Assembly (NCBI RefSeq): GCF_000938255.1
Contig: NZ_JYMR01000038.1
Span: 62,001 to 126,000, forward strand
Reading direction: 5' to 3'
DNA from: Bradyrhizobium sp. LTSP849
GTDB lineage: Bacteria > Pseudomonadota > Alphaproteobacteria > Rhizobiales > Xanthobacteraceae
DNA length: 64,000 nt
Shown here: in pieces, positions 1 to 8,814 of the stretch
Numbering within the stretch: the first letter of the stretch is position 1
How the letters are laid out: every line of letters starts with the position of its first letter
The notes under the pieces: generated by a model
Databases searched by the model: none
What the model was told of the DNA's origin: nothing
The model's input: the letters and a program-made list of their open reading frames with translations, nothing else
Position numbers and translations under genes: made by a program

Positions 1-701
1 ACGCTGCGGACGACTTCCCAGGTGGTGCAGCCGACGCCGTAGGCGGCCTCTTTCAGAACCGGAGGCACCGTCTTGAACACGTCGACCGAGATCGAGGTGA
101 TGAAGGGCAGCACCATGATCGCGAGGATCAGGCCGGCATTGAACAGGCTGAGATAGGACGGCGGGCCGGCGAAGATCGCACCGAGCACGGGGATGCCGTC
201 AAATATCTTGATCATAAAGGGCTGGAAGCTGTTGGCCAGAAACGGGCCAAGCACGAAGAAGCCCCACATACCGTAGATGATCGAGGGAATGCCGGCGAGC
301 AGCTCGATCGCCATGCCGATCGGGCGGCGCAGCCATTGCGGGCAGAGCTCGGTCAGGAAGATCGCAATGCCGAGACCAACCGGAATGGCGATCAGCATCG
401 CGATGAAGGAGGTGACGAGTGTGCCGTACATCGGACCAAGCGCGCCGAGCACGGGCGGATCGGCCGACGGCGCCCAGCGCTGCGTCCACAGGAAGGCGAA
501 GCCGTATTCCTTCATCGCTGGAAAGGCGCCGACGATCAGCGACAGGATGATGCCGCCGAGGATGAGAAGCACCGAAATCGCGCTAAGCCGCGTGATCCAG
601 TAGAAGGTGACGTCACCGAGCTTGAACGCGCTCAAGGCCTTGGCGCGATCATATGGTCCGGCGTCGTCGACGATATCGCTCTGAACGGCCATCTCTGCCA
701 C
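1..701 (-). CDS. pstC: Phosphate ABC transporter permease PstC (3' end cut off)
   Basis: Inner-membrane permease of the high-affinity PstSCAB phosphate importer. Translating the minus strand from a GTG at 701 gives an N-terminal cytoplasmic segment and several hydrophobic helices. Typical PstC stretches follow, including AIELLAGIPSIIYG and the EAAYGVGCT cytoplasmic loop that docks the ATPase. The frame stays open to the window edge, so the C-terminus is missing. The GTG start is preferred because AGGGG lies about 6 nt upstream; an in-frame ATG at 692 is the alternative. The gene follows pstS on the same strand. A repeat element sits in the 150-nt gap between them. Confidence 0.93.
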   Translation of the reverse strand, partial: MAEMAVQSDIVDDAGPYDRAKALSAFKLGDVTFYWITRLSAISVLLILGGIILSLIVGAFPAMKEYGFAFLWTQRWAPSADPPVLGALGPMYGTLVTSFIAMLIAIPVGLGIAIFLTELCPQWLRRPIGMAIELLAGIPSIIYGMWGFFVLGPFLANSFQPFMIKIFDGIPVLGAIFAGPPSYLSLFNAGLILAIMVLPFITSISVDVFKTVPPVLKEAAYGVGCTTWEVVRS

Positions 702-739
702 GCCGATCCCCTGTACCAAATTATATACTTGTTGTTGGC

Positions 740-842
740 CTCGTGCCCCGGATGCAGCGCGACGCTGATCCGGGGCCTCGTTCTTGTGGGTCCCGGCTCA
801 GCGGTACAGCATTTTCATGCTGCGCCGCGTCCGGGACACGAG
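740..842. repeat. Intergenic repeat, family A, between pstS and pstC
   Basis: The element is bounded by CTCGTG and CACGAG and contains several GC-rich inverted repeats (CCCCGGAT/ATCCGGGG and others). A related element lies at 40865-40980 with the same termini and the CGTCCGGGGCACGAG-type end. Here it sits inside the pst operon, where the folded RNA could protect or attenuate the pstS message. Confidence 0.7.
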
Positions 843-852
843 CGTCGTTGAC

Positions 853-1863
853 TTAGCTCTTGATGTCGGCAGCCCAGGTCTTCTCGATCAGCTGGACGAC
901 GCTGTCGGGCATCGGGATGTAGTCGAGCTCTTCAGCCGCTTTGCCGCCGTTCTTGAAGGCCCAGCGGAAGAACTTGATGGCTTCCTGCGAGGACGCCTTG
1001 TCGGTCGCATCCTTGTGCATGAGGATGAAGGTCGCCGCCGTGATCGGCCAGGACTTGTCGCCGGGCTGGTCGGTCAGGATGACATAGTAGCCCGGAGCCT
1101 TGGCCCAGTCGGCGTTGGAGGCGGCCGCCTGGAAGGCTTCGACCGTCGGCTGCACCGTCTTGCCGCCCTTGTTGACGAGGGCGGTGTAGGTCAGCTTGTT
1201 CTGCTTGGCGTAGGCATACTCGACATAGCCGATCGAGTTCTTGGTCTGGCTGATGTTGCCGGAGACGCCCTCGTTGCCCTTGGCGCCGACGCCGACCGGC
1301 CACTCGACGGCCGTACCCTCACCGACCTTGCTCTTCCAGTCCGCGCTGGCCTTGGCGAGATAGTTGGTGAAGTTGAAGGTGGTGCCCGAACCGTCGGAGC
1401 GGCGGACCACGGTGATCGCCTCGGACGGCAGCTTCAGGTTCGGATTGAGCTTCTTGATGGCCGGATCATCCCACTTGGTGATCTTGCCGAGATAGACGCT
1501 GGCCAGCGTCTCGCCGTCGAACACCAGCTCGCCGGCCTTGATGCCCTCGATGTTGACGACGGGAACGATGGCGCCCATCACCATCGGCCACTGTGCGAGG
1601 CCGTCCTTCTCGAGCTGCTCGGCCTTGAGCGGGGCATCGGTCGCGCCGAAAGTCACGGTCTTGGCCTGGATCTGCTTGATGCCGCCGCCGGAACCGATCG
1701 ACTGGTAGTTCAGACCGTTGCCGGTCTCCTTCTTGTAGGCGTCAGCCCACTTGGAATAGATCGGGAACGGGAACGTTGCGCCCGCACCTGTGATATCGGC
1801 AGCGAAGGCCGACGTCGATGCGGCGACCAAGCCAGCAGCGACGATAGTTTTGATGAAATTCAT
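853..1863 (-). CDS. pstS: Periplasmic phosphate-binding protein PstS
   Basis: Solute-binding protein of the PstSCAB phosphate importer, about 336 residues. An N-terminal signal peptide ends near AFA-A. Family landmarks are visible: the GAGATFPFPIYSKW start of the mature protein, the IGSGGGIKQ phosphate-binding loop, and RRSDGSGTTFNFTNYL. The ATG at 1863 is chosen because GGAG lies 6 nt upstream; an ATG four codons earlier (1875) has no ribosome-binding site. A PHO box lies about 100 bp upstream, so transcription under phosphate starvation by PhoB is expected. Downstream comes pstC. Confidence 0.96.
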   Translation of the reverse strand: MNFIKTIVAAGLVAASTSAFAADITGAGATFPFPIYSKWADAYKKETGNGLNYQSIGSGGGIKQIQAKTVTFGATDAPLKAEQLEKDGLAQWPMVMGAIVPVVNIEGIKAGELVFDGETLASVYLGKITKWDDPAIKKLNPNLKLPSEAITVVRRSDGSGTTFNFTNYLAKASADWKSKVGEGTAVEWPVGVGAKGNEGVSGNISQTKNSIGYVEYAYAKQNKLTYTALVNKGGKTVQPTVEAFQAAASNADWAKAPGYYVILTDQPGDKSWPITAATFILMHKDATDKASSQEAIKFFRWAFKNGGKAAEELDYIPMPDSVVQLIEKTWAADIKS

Positions 1864-1961
1864 GCTGGTCTCCATACAGGGGAGCGAAGCGCATTCGCGC
1901 CCGATCGCGCTCCCCGTCCCGCCCCTTTAGGAGCAGTCGGCTGTGCTTTTACGAAGGTTTC

Positions 1962-1979
1962 GTGACAGTCGGATGACAG
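1962..1979 (-). promoter_or_regulatory. PHO box upstream of pstS
   Basis: Read on the minus strand the site is CTGTCATCCGACTGTCAC. These are two 7-base PhoB half-sites, CTGTCAT and CTGTCAC, separated by 4 bases, the classical PHO-box layout. It lies between the phoR stop and the pstS start, 99 bp from the pstS ATG, and points towards pstS. Confidence 0.88.
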
Positions 1980-2006
1980 ACTTAACCAACTGAAATTGCT
2001 ATAATT

Positions 2007-3305
2007 TCAAGCGGAAGTCGGAGGCTTGGCCTGGGGGAAACAGGCGGTGAAAGTGGCGCCCTGTTTGGGCACGCTTTCGATCAAAAGCCGGCCGCGATGG
2101 CGGTTAAGGATATGTTTCACCAGCGATAAACCGAGCCCGGTCCCGCCCTGTGAGCGGCTGTCGCCGACGTCTACCCGGTAAAAGCGCTCGGTCAGCCGCG
2201 GCAGGTGCTCGGGTGCGATGCCGGGGCCGAAATCGCGCACCAGGACCCGGATTTCCTGAGTTCCGTCGGTCGCCGGGTTCGCGGTCAGCGACACGATAAC
2301 GCGCCCGCCGGAAGCGCCGTATTTGAGGGCATTCTCGATCAGGTTCTCGAACAGGCGGAGCAACTCCTCGCGGTCGCCCGCGATCATCACCGGCGCCTGC
2401 GGCAAGTGGATCTCGACATCGACCTGGCGCTCGCGCGCAAGCGGCTCGAGCCCGTCGGCGACCTGGAGGATGATCGGCAGCAGATCGACCAGCGTATCCG
2501 GCCGCACATGGGCCGACAGCTCTACCCGCGACAGCGACAGCAAATCGTCGATCAGGCGCGCCATGCGGGTGGCCTGGTTGTGCATGATGCCGAGGAAGCG
2601 CTCGCGCGCCTTGGGATCGTCCTTGGCCTGGCCCTGGAGCGTATCGATGAAGCCCGACAGCGCCGCGAGCGGCGTGCGCAATTCATGGCTGGCATTGGCG
2701 ACGAAGTCGGCCCGCATCTCCTCGACCCGGCGCAGCGGCGTCTGGTCGTGGAAGGTCATCAGCATGCATTTGTCGGCGCCGCCGAAGGTGGTCGGTACCG
2801 GCACCGGCGTAATGGTCAGTTCCATCCAGCGGTCGACCGGCACATGGTCGAGATAGGTCGTGCGCCGCGGTTCGGAGGTCGCAATCGACTCGCGCAACGC
2901 CGTGATGATCTCAGGCGAACGCAGCGCGAACTGGGCGAGCTCGTTCCTGCGCAGCGCCGGCGCAAGCTGGGCGGCGGCGGCATTGAGATGGATGACGCGG
3001 CCGGCGCGGTCGAGCAGCACCGCCGGATCCGGCATGCCGGCAACGACTGCGGCCACTGCTGCGCCCTCGACCGGATTGACGCGGCGGGTGTCCTCACGCG
3101 AAGCAGAGGTATCATGCAGCCGCCAGGGGATCAGCGCCGCGGCCGCGATGCAGAGGAACACCGTCGCCGCCCGCATCACCGACAATTCGCCGAGCGAAAC
3201 CACCACCGACAGCGCCAGCGCCGCGGCGATCAGGATGATGGTCGAGTGCCGCAGCCGGTCGGACCAGGGCTGGGCGGAGGGAGACGATGGGGCGTCAATC
3301 GCCAT
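2007..3305 (-). CDS. phoR: Phosphate-regulon sensor histidine kinase PhoR
   Basis: Membrane sensor kinase of 432 residues that partners PhoB. Two hydrophobic helices lie at about residues 22-60. A PAS-like domain spans about 90-190, then a HisKA domain with NASHELRTPLAAL, where His207 is the predicted phospho-acceptor. The HATPase_c domain has N-box ENLIENALKYG, G1 box DFGPGIAPE and G2 box GGTGLGLSLVKH. PhoR in the Pst context senses transporter status rather than phosphate directly. The gene precedes pstS on the same strand, the usual rhizobial phoR-pst order. phoB and phoU are not in the window and would be expected beyond its left edge. Confidence 0.94.
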   Translation of the reverse strand: MAIDAPSSPSAQPWSDRLRHSTIILIAAALALSVVVSLGELSVMRAATVFLCIAAAALIPWRLHDTSASREDTRRVNPVEGAAVAAVVAGMPDPAVLLDRAGRVIHLNAAAAQLAPALRRNELAQFALRSPEIITALRESIATSEPRRTTYLDHVPVDRWMELTITPVPVPTTFGGADKCMLMTFHDQTPLRRVEEMRADFVANASHELRTPLAALSGFIDTLQGQAKDDPKARERFLGIMHNQATRMARLIDDLLSLSRVELSAHVRPDTLVDLLPIILQVADGLEPLARERQVDVEIHLPQAPVMIAGDREELLRLFENLIENALKYGASGGRVIVSLTANPATDGTQEIRVLVRDFGPGIAPEHLPRLTERFYRVDVGDSRSQGGTGLGLSLVKHILNRHRGRLLIESVPKQGATFTACFPQAKPPTSA

Positions 3306-3340
3306 CGGGGCGGGCTTCTCCTAAAGGCTTGCGCCGGTGC

Positions 3341-4396
3341 TCAGGCGCCGCTGTCGCTACGCTTTCGCACATAGGCGGCTTCAGGCGGCGGCCCTGGATC
3401 GAGCTTGAGCGCGGCCTGTTGCAGGCGTTTCGATCGGGCGCCAATTATAACTTCGCGAAACGTCAGCAAGATTACAGATATGACGAAGGGGGAAAGATAA
3501 TAGAGCACCCGGAACAGCAGCATGCCGCCCAAGAGTTCCTCGCGGTCCATCTGCCAGAGGCCAACCAGCATGGCGGCGTCGAACACGCCGAGCCCACCGG
3601 GCGAATGGCTGGCGAAGCCGAGCAGCGTCGCCGAGACGAAGATGACTGCGACCACGACGAAGCCGAGATTGGGCTCGTCGGGGACCAGCACGTACATCGC
3701 GAGCGCGCAGAAGCCGAGATCAATGATGCCGATGGCGATCTGGAGCAGCGTCAGCGGCCCACCCGGCAGCACCACAGTCCAGGGACCGCGCCCGACCACA
3801 CGCGGCTGGGTCCAGACCCAGACCACATAGCCGACCAGCGCTGCGAGGATCATCATCGCCAGCGTCCGGTTCAGCCAGGGCGGAAGCATGTCGATCGCGG
3901 CGGCCGCCTCCGGATGGTAGGAGATGCCGAGGCCAAGCACGGCGGCATTGCCGAGCCAGAAGGTCAGGCCGGCGAGGAAGCAGATTTTTGCGACGTCGAT
4001 CGCGTTCAGACTATAGGCCGAGTAGATGCGATAGCGCACCGCACCGCCGGTGAAGACGCTGGCACCGACATTGTGGCCGATCGAATAGCTGGTGAAGGCC
4101 GCGAGCGCATTGATGCGATAGGGCACGTGGGCATGGCCGATCGCGCGCACGGCAAACAGATCATAGAAGGTCAGCGTGAAATAGCCCGCGGCCACGAACA
4201 GCGCGGCCATCGCAATCTGGCTCGGCTCGGTGCTCTTGATCGCTTCGATCACCTCGTTCATGTCGATGCCGCGCAGCATGTGGTAGAGCACATAGCAAGC
4301 GATACCGATGACCGCGACGCTGATCACAACTCCAAGCTTATGCAGGATTTGCTTCTGGCGCAGAAACGACATCGCCCTGCGTATGGCTTCCAGCAT
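3341..4396 (-). CDS. YbhN/UPF0104 family membrane protein (LPG-synthase-like transmembrane domain)
   Basis: Polytopic inner-membrane protein of 351 residues with about eight hydrophobic helices. It resembles the integral domain of lysylphosphatidylglycerol synthases (UPF0104/YbhN) but lacks the cytosolic aminoacyl-transferase domain. Typical segments include YSIGHNVGASVFTGGAVRYR and SHSPGGLGVFDAAML. The start at 4396 has GAGG 5 nt upstream. phoR follows on the same strand after 35 nt, so cotranscription is possible. Function is uncertain; a role in lipid or polyprenyl-carrier movement is only inferred from the family. Confidence 0.82.
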   Translation of the reverse strand: MLEAIRRAMSFLRQKQILHKLGVVISVAVIGIACYVLYHMLRGIDMNEVIEAIKSTEPSQIAMAALFVAAGYFTLTFYDLFAVRAIGHAHVPYRINALAAFTSYSIGHNVGASVFTGGAVRYRIYSAYSLNAIDVAKICFLAGLTFWLGNAAVLGLGISYHPEAAAAIDMLPPWLNRTLAMMILAALVGYVVWVWTQPRVVGRGPWTVVLPGGPLTLLQIAIGIIDLGFCALAMYVLVPDEPNLGFVVVAVIFVSATLLGFASHSPGGLGVFDAAMLVGLWQMDREELLGGMLLFRVLYYLSPFVISVILLTFREVIIGARSKRLQQAALKLDPGPPPEAAYVRKRSDSGA

Positions 4397-4844
4397 CTAG
4401 ACCTCGAACAACGCTTCAGCGGCCAGGGTGGCCGGCGAACAGGCGGACGACGCACAGGCACTCAACGAACCCTCGCCGCCGGCTCCGGCATCGCGCATGC
4501 CCCCCACCCCTCCACTAGCGCGTTTTCGGGCGGAGTGGAATTCGCCAATACGAACAAAATCACGTGCCTTCAATATTTTAGGCAGGTTTGCGGGCTCAAG
4601 ATGCACGGTTTGGCGCTTTCGGTGGCAGGTTCGACGGCAGGACTGACGCGAATCTCCACGGCAATCCTGCGCAGGGGCCGTGAAGTTTTGATGATTTCGG
4701 CCGCTCAATGTTCCGTCGCGCCTTAAGCCGATCTCAATCTATGGGCCACGACAGCCTATTGAAAGAGGAGGCGATCCAATCGTTCCAGACGGATTTTCCG
4801 ATTTCTGCAGCGAAAGCAGCGCGCCTTTGGGCAGTCCGAAAAAC
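4397..4844. other. Intergenic region without recognised gene
   Basis: About 450 bases between the YbhN-like gene and the small membrane gene. Open frames here have unlikely composition (Arg/Ser/Cys-rich, no domain) and were not called. Around 4518-4540 is a short GCGTTTTCGGGCGGAGTGG-type motif resembling a dispersed rhizobial intergenic motif. The A/T-richer stretch 4550-4590 may hold a promoter. No confident RNA gene was seen. Confidence 0.5.
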
Positions 4845-5141
4845 TCAGGCGGCCGGCTGGCTCCGCGACACCACCCGGTCGCGCAGCCAGGCGCCGATGG
4901 TGCAGCCGACGAGGTAGCAGGCGAACATGGTCAGGCCGAGGTCGAGCCAGTAGCCGAAGCGGCCGGGGACGACATGCGCGAAGGAGGCCGCGACCAGGCC
5001 TGCGACCAGCACCGCCAGCCAGCGCGCGGTCACCTTCGAGGTGCCGTTGCCGCGTTGGACCACCGAGATCCAGCCCATGCAAAAGCCGAGCAGCAGCGCG
5101 CCGATCAGCCAGCCCATATGAAACGAGACGAGATAGGGCAT
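4845..5141 (-). CDS. Small inner-membrane protein, translationally coupled to the OmpA-like gene
   Basis: Protein of about 98 residues with three predicted hydrophobic helices (residues about 8-24, 40-58 and 66-84) and a basic C-terminus. I recognise no family with certainty. The ATG at 5141 follows a GAGG-type site and starts just after the stop of the OmpA-family gene; a GTG at 5147 overlapping that stop is the alternative. The coupling suggests the two products work together in the envelope, perhaps as membrane partner of the BON/OmpA protein. That role is inference. Confidence 0.7.
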   Translation of the reverse strand: MPYLVSFHMGWLIGALLLGFCMGWISVVQRGNGTSKVTARWLAVLVAGLVAASFAHVVPGRFGYWLDLGLTMFACYLVGCTIGAWLRDRVVSRSQPAA

Positions 5142-5143
5142 CG

Positions 5144-6538
5144 TCACCTCACCAGAAATTCGATGCGGCGATTTTGCGCCTTGCCGTCGTCACTGTCGTT
5201 GCCGGCGACGGGCTGGGTGCTGCCATAGCCGACCGCGGTGAAGCGGTTGGCGGGCAGGCCGGCCTTGACCAGATAGTCGATCACCGCCTGCGCGCGCTTC
5301 TCGGAGAGCGCCTGGTTGAAGGCATCCTCGCCGTCGGAATCGGTGTGGCCTGCGACCTCGATATTGGTGGTGGGGCAGCGCAGCGCGGTCTCGATCAGAT
5401 GATCGAGAATGCCGGCGGAATCAGGATCGATGTCGGCGCGCTTGGACTCGAAGCGGATCTTGCCCTTGGCGAGCAGCTCCGAGAACAATTGCTGGCAGAC
5501 GGTGCCGTCGACCGGCCCCGCCGCAGGCTTCACCGTGATCTCCGGCTTGTACTGCCAGTTTTTTGGAAAGTCCTTGCCCAGGCCTGCGCGGATGTCGTTC
5601 GCGGCGCCTTCATACAGCGCATCACCCGACAGCTTCACCTCGCGATCGGACACGACGAGCGTACCGGTCGACAGCCGCGACAGCGCCCCGAGCGCTGCGA
5701 CCACGGCGGTGTTGAAGGCGCCGGGCGCACCGACGCTGGCCTTGAGATTGTCGACGACCTTCTCGTTGAAGAATTTTCGCGACGCACCGGTCGCGATGGT
5801 GGCGTGGACATTGTTGTCGGGCACGTAGCCGGTCAGTGTCACGGTGGCTGCGACCGGATCCTTGTAGGCCTGGAAGATGTAGGGCGGGGCCTTGATCTCG
5901 TTGGCGGCGATCGAAAAGCCTTCGGGCAGGTTTTTGAGCGCAGCCGCGATCGCCTCGCGGCCGCCGATATCGCGCGCCATGCCGGACAGATTGATCTTGG
6001 TGTCGGAGATCGTGATCTTGCCGTCCTTCAGCTTGCCGATCTGGTCGAGCAGCAGCGTGGCGGCGGCCTCGAAACGCGGCGGCGCACCGCGCGCCAGGCC
6101 CATCTGATCGGCCACCTCGACGCCACCGAGCTCCTTGCGCGCCGCCTCGGTCAGGCGGGCCTTCATCGACGGCAGAGGTGCGGAGCCCGACAGCGTGACC
6201 CGCACGACGTCACGCTCGGCGTTCCAGACGAATGGCTTGGCCTCCGCGACCAGGCGGGTCCCGTCGTCAACCAGACGCACGCCGGGAACATTCTCGACCG
6301 CCATGACCGCGTCCCGCCGCCCCTCCTCGGAGAAGGCATCGGCCGCCAGGCTGATGTCGCGGCCGTCGACGGCGATCCGGGTCTTGTCCAGAACGGTGTC
6401 CTTGAGCGCGGCGGCGCTGCGGGCCGAAAGGTCGGCCTCGACCGGCAAGGTGTTATTCCAGGCCGCAAATCCCCACATGACGGCCAGGGGGATCAGCCCC
6501 GGCCACCATTTACTTGCCCACCTGAAAAGCTTGCGCAT
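5144..6538 (-). CDS. BON-domain / OmpA-family envelope protein
   Basis: Protein of 464 residues. An N-terminal hydrophobic anchor (WWPGLIPLAVMWGFAAW) is followed by a long periplasmic part with BON-like repeats (segments such as VTLSGSAPLPSMKARL, INLSGMARDIGGREAI and VTLTGYVPDNNVHATI). The C-terminal OmpA peptidoglycan-binding domain has IEVAGHTDSDGE and NRRIEFLVR. The arrangement resembles ArfA-type (Rv0899) proteins, which link membrane to peptidoglycan. The ATG at 6538 is preferred because it gives a normal signal-anchor; a TTG at 6574 is also possible. The next gene is a small membrane protein that nearly overlaps its stop. Confidence 0.88.
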   Translation of the reverse strand: MRKLFRWASKWWPGLIPLAVMWGFAAWNNTLPVEADLSARSAAALKDTVLDKTRIAVDGRDISLAADAFSEEGRRDAVMAVENVPGVRLVDDGTRLVAEAKPFVWNAERDVVRVTLSGSAPLPSMKARLTEAARKELGGVEVADQMGLARGAPPRFEAAATLLLDQIGKLKDGKITISDTKINLSGMARDIGGREAIAAALKNLPEGFSIAANEIKAPPYIFQAYKDPVAATVTLTGYVPDNNVHATIATGASRKFFNEKVVDNLKASVGAPGAFNTAVVAALGALSRLSTGTLVVSDREVKLSGDALYEGAANDIRAGLGKDFPKNWQYKPEITVKPAAGPVDGTVCQQLFSELLAKGKIRFESKRADIDPDSAGILDHLIETALRCPTTNIEVAGHTDSDGEDAFNQALSEKRAQAVIDYLVKAGLPANRFTAVGYGSTQPVAGNDSDDGKAQNRRIEFLVR

Positions 6539-6704
6539 TCGACGACCCGAACTCTGGAACCGGAGACAAAACAAACCCTTGGCGGGCTGTCAAACCGGAA
6601 ATGGTGCCCTTCCGAAGGCCATGTGTGCGCAATTGGAATAACTTTTTCTTCAAGGGTCACACCCTAAGTTGAGGGCGGAATGCCCAGGGGTCGGCCAGCC
6701 GGTC

Positions 6705-7763
6705 ATGAAACAACTCCGTAACAACGTCATCCGCGCCGGGCTGGGAGCACTCTATTTCAGCGGGGCGCACCATTTGCTGCGCCCGCTTCTGTCGGGCGTC
6801 GGCGCCATTTTCATGTTGCACCACGTGCGGCCGGCCCGTGAGGGCGCGTTCCAGCCGAACCGGCATCTCGAAGTCACCCCCGACTTCCTGCGTGCGACCC
6901 TGTGCCATTTGCGCTCGCGCGAGATCGACATCGTCGGCATGGATGAGCTGCACGAACGGCTGGTGCAGGGCCGGTTCAACCGCCGCTTCGCCGCCTTCAC
7001 CCTCGACGACGGCTATCGTGACAATCGTGATCATGCCCTGCCAGTGCTGCGCGAATTTGACGCGCCCGCAACCGTCTATGTCGCCAGCGATTTCGCCGAG
7101 GGCACCGGACGGCTGTGGTGGGCCGCGCTGGAGGCCGTGATCGCCAGGACCGAGCAGGTCGACGTGCAGATCGGCAATTCCGCGCTGCGGATCGATGCGA
7201 CGACGCCAGCCGCAAAACAGGTCGCGTTCGACCGCCTGCACGATTGGCTGCGCGCGCTGCCGGGCGAGCACGATCTGACGCGCGAGATCGAGGCGCTCTG
7301 CACGAAATACGATGTCGACATGGCCGCGCTGTGCCGCAGTCTCTGCCTGTCCTGGGATGAGGTGAAGCTGTTGGCCGCCGATCCGCTGGTCACAATCGGC
7401 GCCCACACCATCAGCCATTGCAACCTCGCCAGGCAGAGCGAGGAGATCGCCGCGCAGGAGATGGCGGTGAGCCGCGTGCGGATCGAGCACGCGCTGGAGC
7501 GCCCCGTGCTGCACTTCGCCTATCCCTATGGCGACCGCGAGGCCGCCGGGATGCGCGAATTCGCGCTGGCCGCATCCGCCGGCTTCAAGACCGCAGTGAC
7601 GACGCGGCCCGGCATGCTGTTCGCCGAGAACGCCGGCCACATGACCGCGCTGCCGCGGATCTCGCTCAACGGCAACTACCAGGATGCGCGGATTCTGCCG
7701 GTGCTGACGTCGGGGGCCGCAACCGCAATGTGGAACGGCTTTCGCCGGTTTGCTGCGGCTTAA
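6705..7763 (+). CDS. Polysaccharide deacetylase (NodB-homology, CE4)
   Basis: CE4-type deacetylase of about 352 residues. Motif 1, FTLDDGYRDN (residues 98-107), supplies the catalytic base and the metal-binding Asp. The HTISH stretch is the His-x3-His metal motif, and a YPYGD segment follows. It probably removes acetyl groups from an extracellular or cell-wall polysaccharide, but the substrate cannot be read from sequence. An upstream in-frame TTG (6669) would add 12 residues; the ATG at 6705 fits the family better. The upstream neighbour is divergent, and a hairpin follows the stop. Confidence 0.87.
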   Translation: MKQLRNNVIRAGLGALYFSGAHHLLRPLLSGVGAIFMLHHVRPAREGAFQPNRHLEVTPDFLRATLCHLRSREIDIVGMDELHERLVQGRFNRRFAAFTLDDGYRDNRDHALPVLREFDAPATVYVASDFAEGTGRLWWAALEAVIARTEQVDVQIGNSALRIDATTPAAKQVAFDRLHDWLRALPGEHDLTREIEALCTKYDVDMAALCRSLCLSWDEVKLLAADPLVTIGAHTISHCNLARQSEEIAAQEMAVSRVRIEHALERPVLHFAYPYGDREAAGMREFALAASAGFKTAVTTRPGMLFAENAGHMTALPRISLNGNYQDARILPVLTSGAATAMWNGFRRFAAA

Positions 7764-7771
7764 GCTCAGTC

Positions 7772-7797
7772 GTCGTCCTGGCTTTCGCCAGGACGAC
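7772..7797. terminator. Hairpin after deacetylase gene (truncated family C repeat end)
   Basis: Perfect 11-bp stem GTCGTCCTGGC with a TTTC loop and its complement, directly downstream of the deacetylase stop. No T-run follows. The same arm sequence forms the ends of the repeats at 23424-23565 and 57540-57682, so this is probably a shortened repeat that may act as a transcript end. Confidence 0.55.
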
Positions 7798-7856
7798 ACC
7801 GAGATTGACTCCCCTCCCCACGGCGCTCAAAACGTCGCCAAACCAAGGGAGGCACT

Positions 7857-8657
7857 ATGTTCAACGATCTGTTTTCGCTCAAAGGCCGCGTCGCGCTGGT
7901 GACCGGCGGATCGCGCGGCATCGGCAAGATGATCGCGGCAGGCTTCCTCGCGCAGGGCGCGGCCAAGGTCTACATCACCGCGCGCAAGGCCGGGCCGTGC
8001 GAGGCCACGGCGAAAGAGCTGTCAGCCCAATATGACGGAGAGTGCATCGCGCTGCCGATCGACATCTCGACCGTCGAGGGCTGCGACAGGCTGGCTGGCG
8101 AAATCATCAAGCTGGAGCCGAAGCTCGACATCCTCGTCAACAATGCGGGTACGGCCTGGGGCGCGGAGTTCGACGAATTCCCGGAGAGCGGCTGGGACAA
8201 GGTGATGGACCTCAACGTCAAGTCGCTGTTCTTCCTGACCAAGGCGCTGGCGAAACCGCTGCGCGCGGCGGCTTCGCTCGAGCGGCCCGCCAAGGTCATC
8301 AACATCGCCTCGGTCGACGGCATCTTCGTCAATCCGAGCGAGACCTATTCCTACGCCGCCAGCAAAGCCGCCGTGATCCATCTGACGCGGCGCATGGCGA
8401 CGAAACTGATCAAGGACAACATCAATGTCACCGCGATTGCGCCGGGCGCGTTCAAGTCGGACATGAACCGGGCCGCGCGCGACCACTCAGACGACGTCGC
8501 CAAGCGCATTCCGGCGCAGCGCATCGGCACCGACGAGGACATGGCGGGGGTGGCGATCTATCTCGCCTCGCGCGCGGGGGATTACGTGGTCGGCAACACC
8601 ATCGCGGTGGATGGCGGCGTGGTGTACGCCAATGCCGGGTTGGAGATTGCGGGGTAG
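7857..8657 (+). CDS. Short-chain dehydrogenase/reductase (SDR)
   Basis: Classical SDR of 266 residues. The nucleotide-binding motif is TGGSRGIG near residue 16; NNAG and the catalytic Ser (INIASVDG) and YAASKAA (Tyr-x3-Lys) follow. The acidic or neutral pattern after the second strand does not settle NAD versus NADP. GGGAGG lies just upstream of the ATG at 7857. It resembles 3-oxoacyl-reductase-like enzymes with the C-terminal AVDGGVVYANAG segment. Substrate unknown. It sits next to the benzoate cluster but is convergent with boxB and separated from it by a repeat, so membership of the pathway is not supported. Confidence 0.85.
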   Translation: MFNDLFSLKGRVALVTGGSRGIGKMIAAGFLAQGAAKVYITARKAGPCEATAKELSAQYDGECIALPIDISTVEGCDRLAGEIIKLEPKLDILVNNAGTAWGAEFDEFPESGWDKVMDLNVKSLFFLTKALAKPLRAAASLERPAKVINIASVDGIFVNPSETYSYAASKAAVIHLTRRMATKLIKDNINVTAIAPGAFKSDMNRAARDHSDDVAKRIPAQRIGTDEDMAGVAIYLASRAGDYVVGNTIAVDGGVVYANAGLEIAG

Positions 8658-8676
8658 GCCCTCGCCTCACACTCCG

Positions 8677-8782
8677 CTGTCATGCCCCGGCTTGACCGGG
8701 GCATCAAGTACGCCGCGGCTTCTCGTTTTGTCTCTGCCGCCTCTGGAATACTGGATCACCCGCTTTCGCGGGTGATGGCAGT
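8677..8782. repeat. Intergenic repeat, family B, copy 1
   Basis: An element of about 106 bp starting CTGTCATGCCCC, with the internal inverted repeat GCCCCGGcttgaCCGGGGC and a second stem CACCCGCtttcGCGGGTG. A second copy at 19108-19212 shares the ends, the core AGTACGCCGCGGC and CTCTGGAATACTGGATC. It lies between two convergent genes, SDR and boxB, where it may serve as bidirectional terminator. Confidence 0.8.
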
Positions 8783-8814
8783 CTTCGTGTTGTAAGAGCG
8801 TACGCCCCTGACCG

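Noticed and set aside
784..1965. Long plus-strand frame opposite pstS
   Set aside because: Covers pstS on the other strand and has the repetitive acidic/basic composition typical of antisense frames in GC-rich DNA.
4397..4708. 103-residue minus-strand frame ending directly at the YbhN-like start
   Set aside because: Composition is Arg/Ser/Cys-rich and lacks domain or ribosome-binding site; probably leader DNA.
5174..6667. Plus-strand frame opposite the OmpA-like gene
   Set aside because: No domain, low-complexity composition, fully overlaps a recognised gene on the opposite strand.
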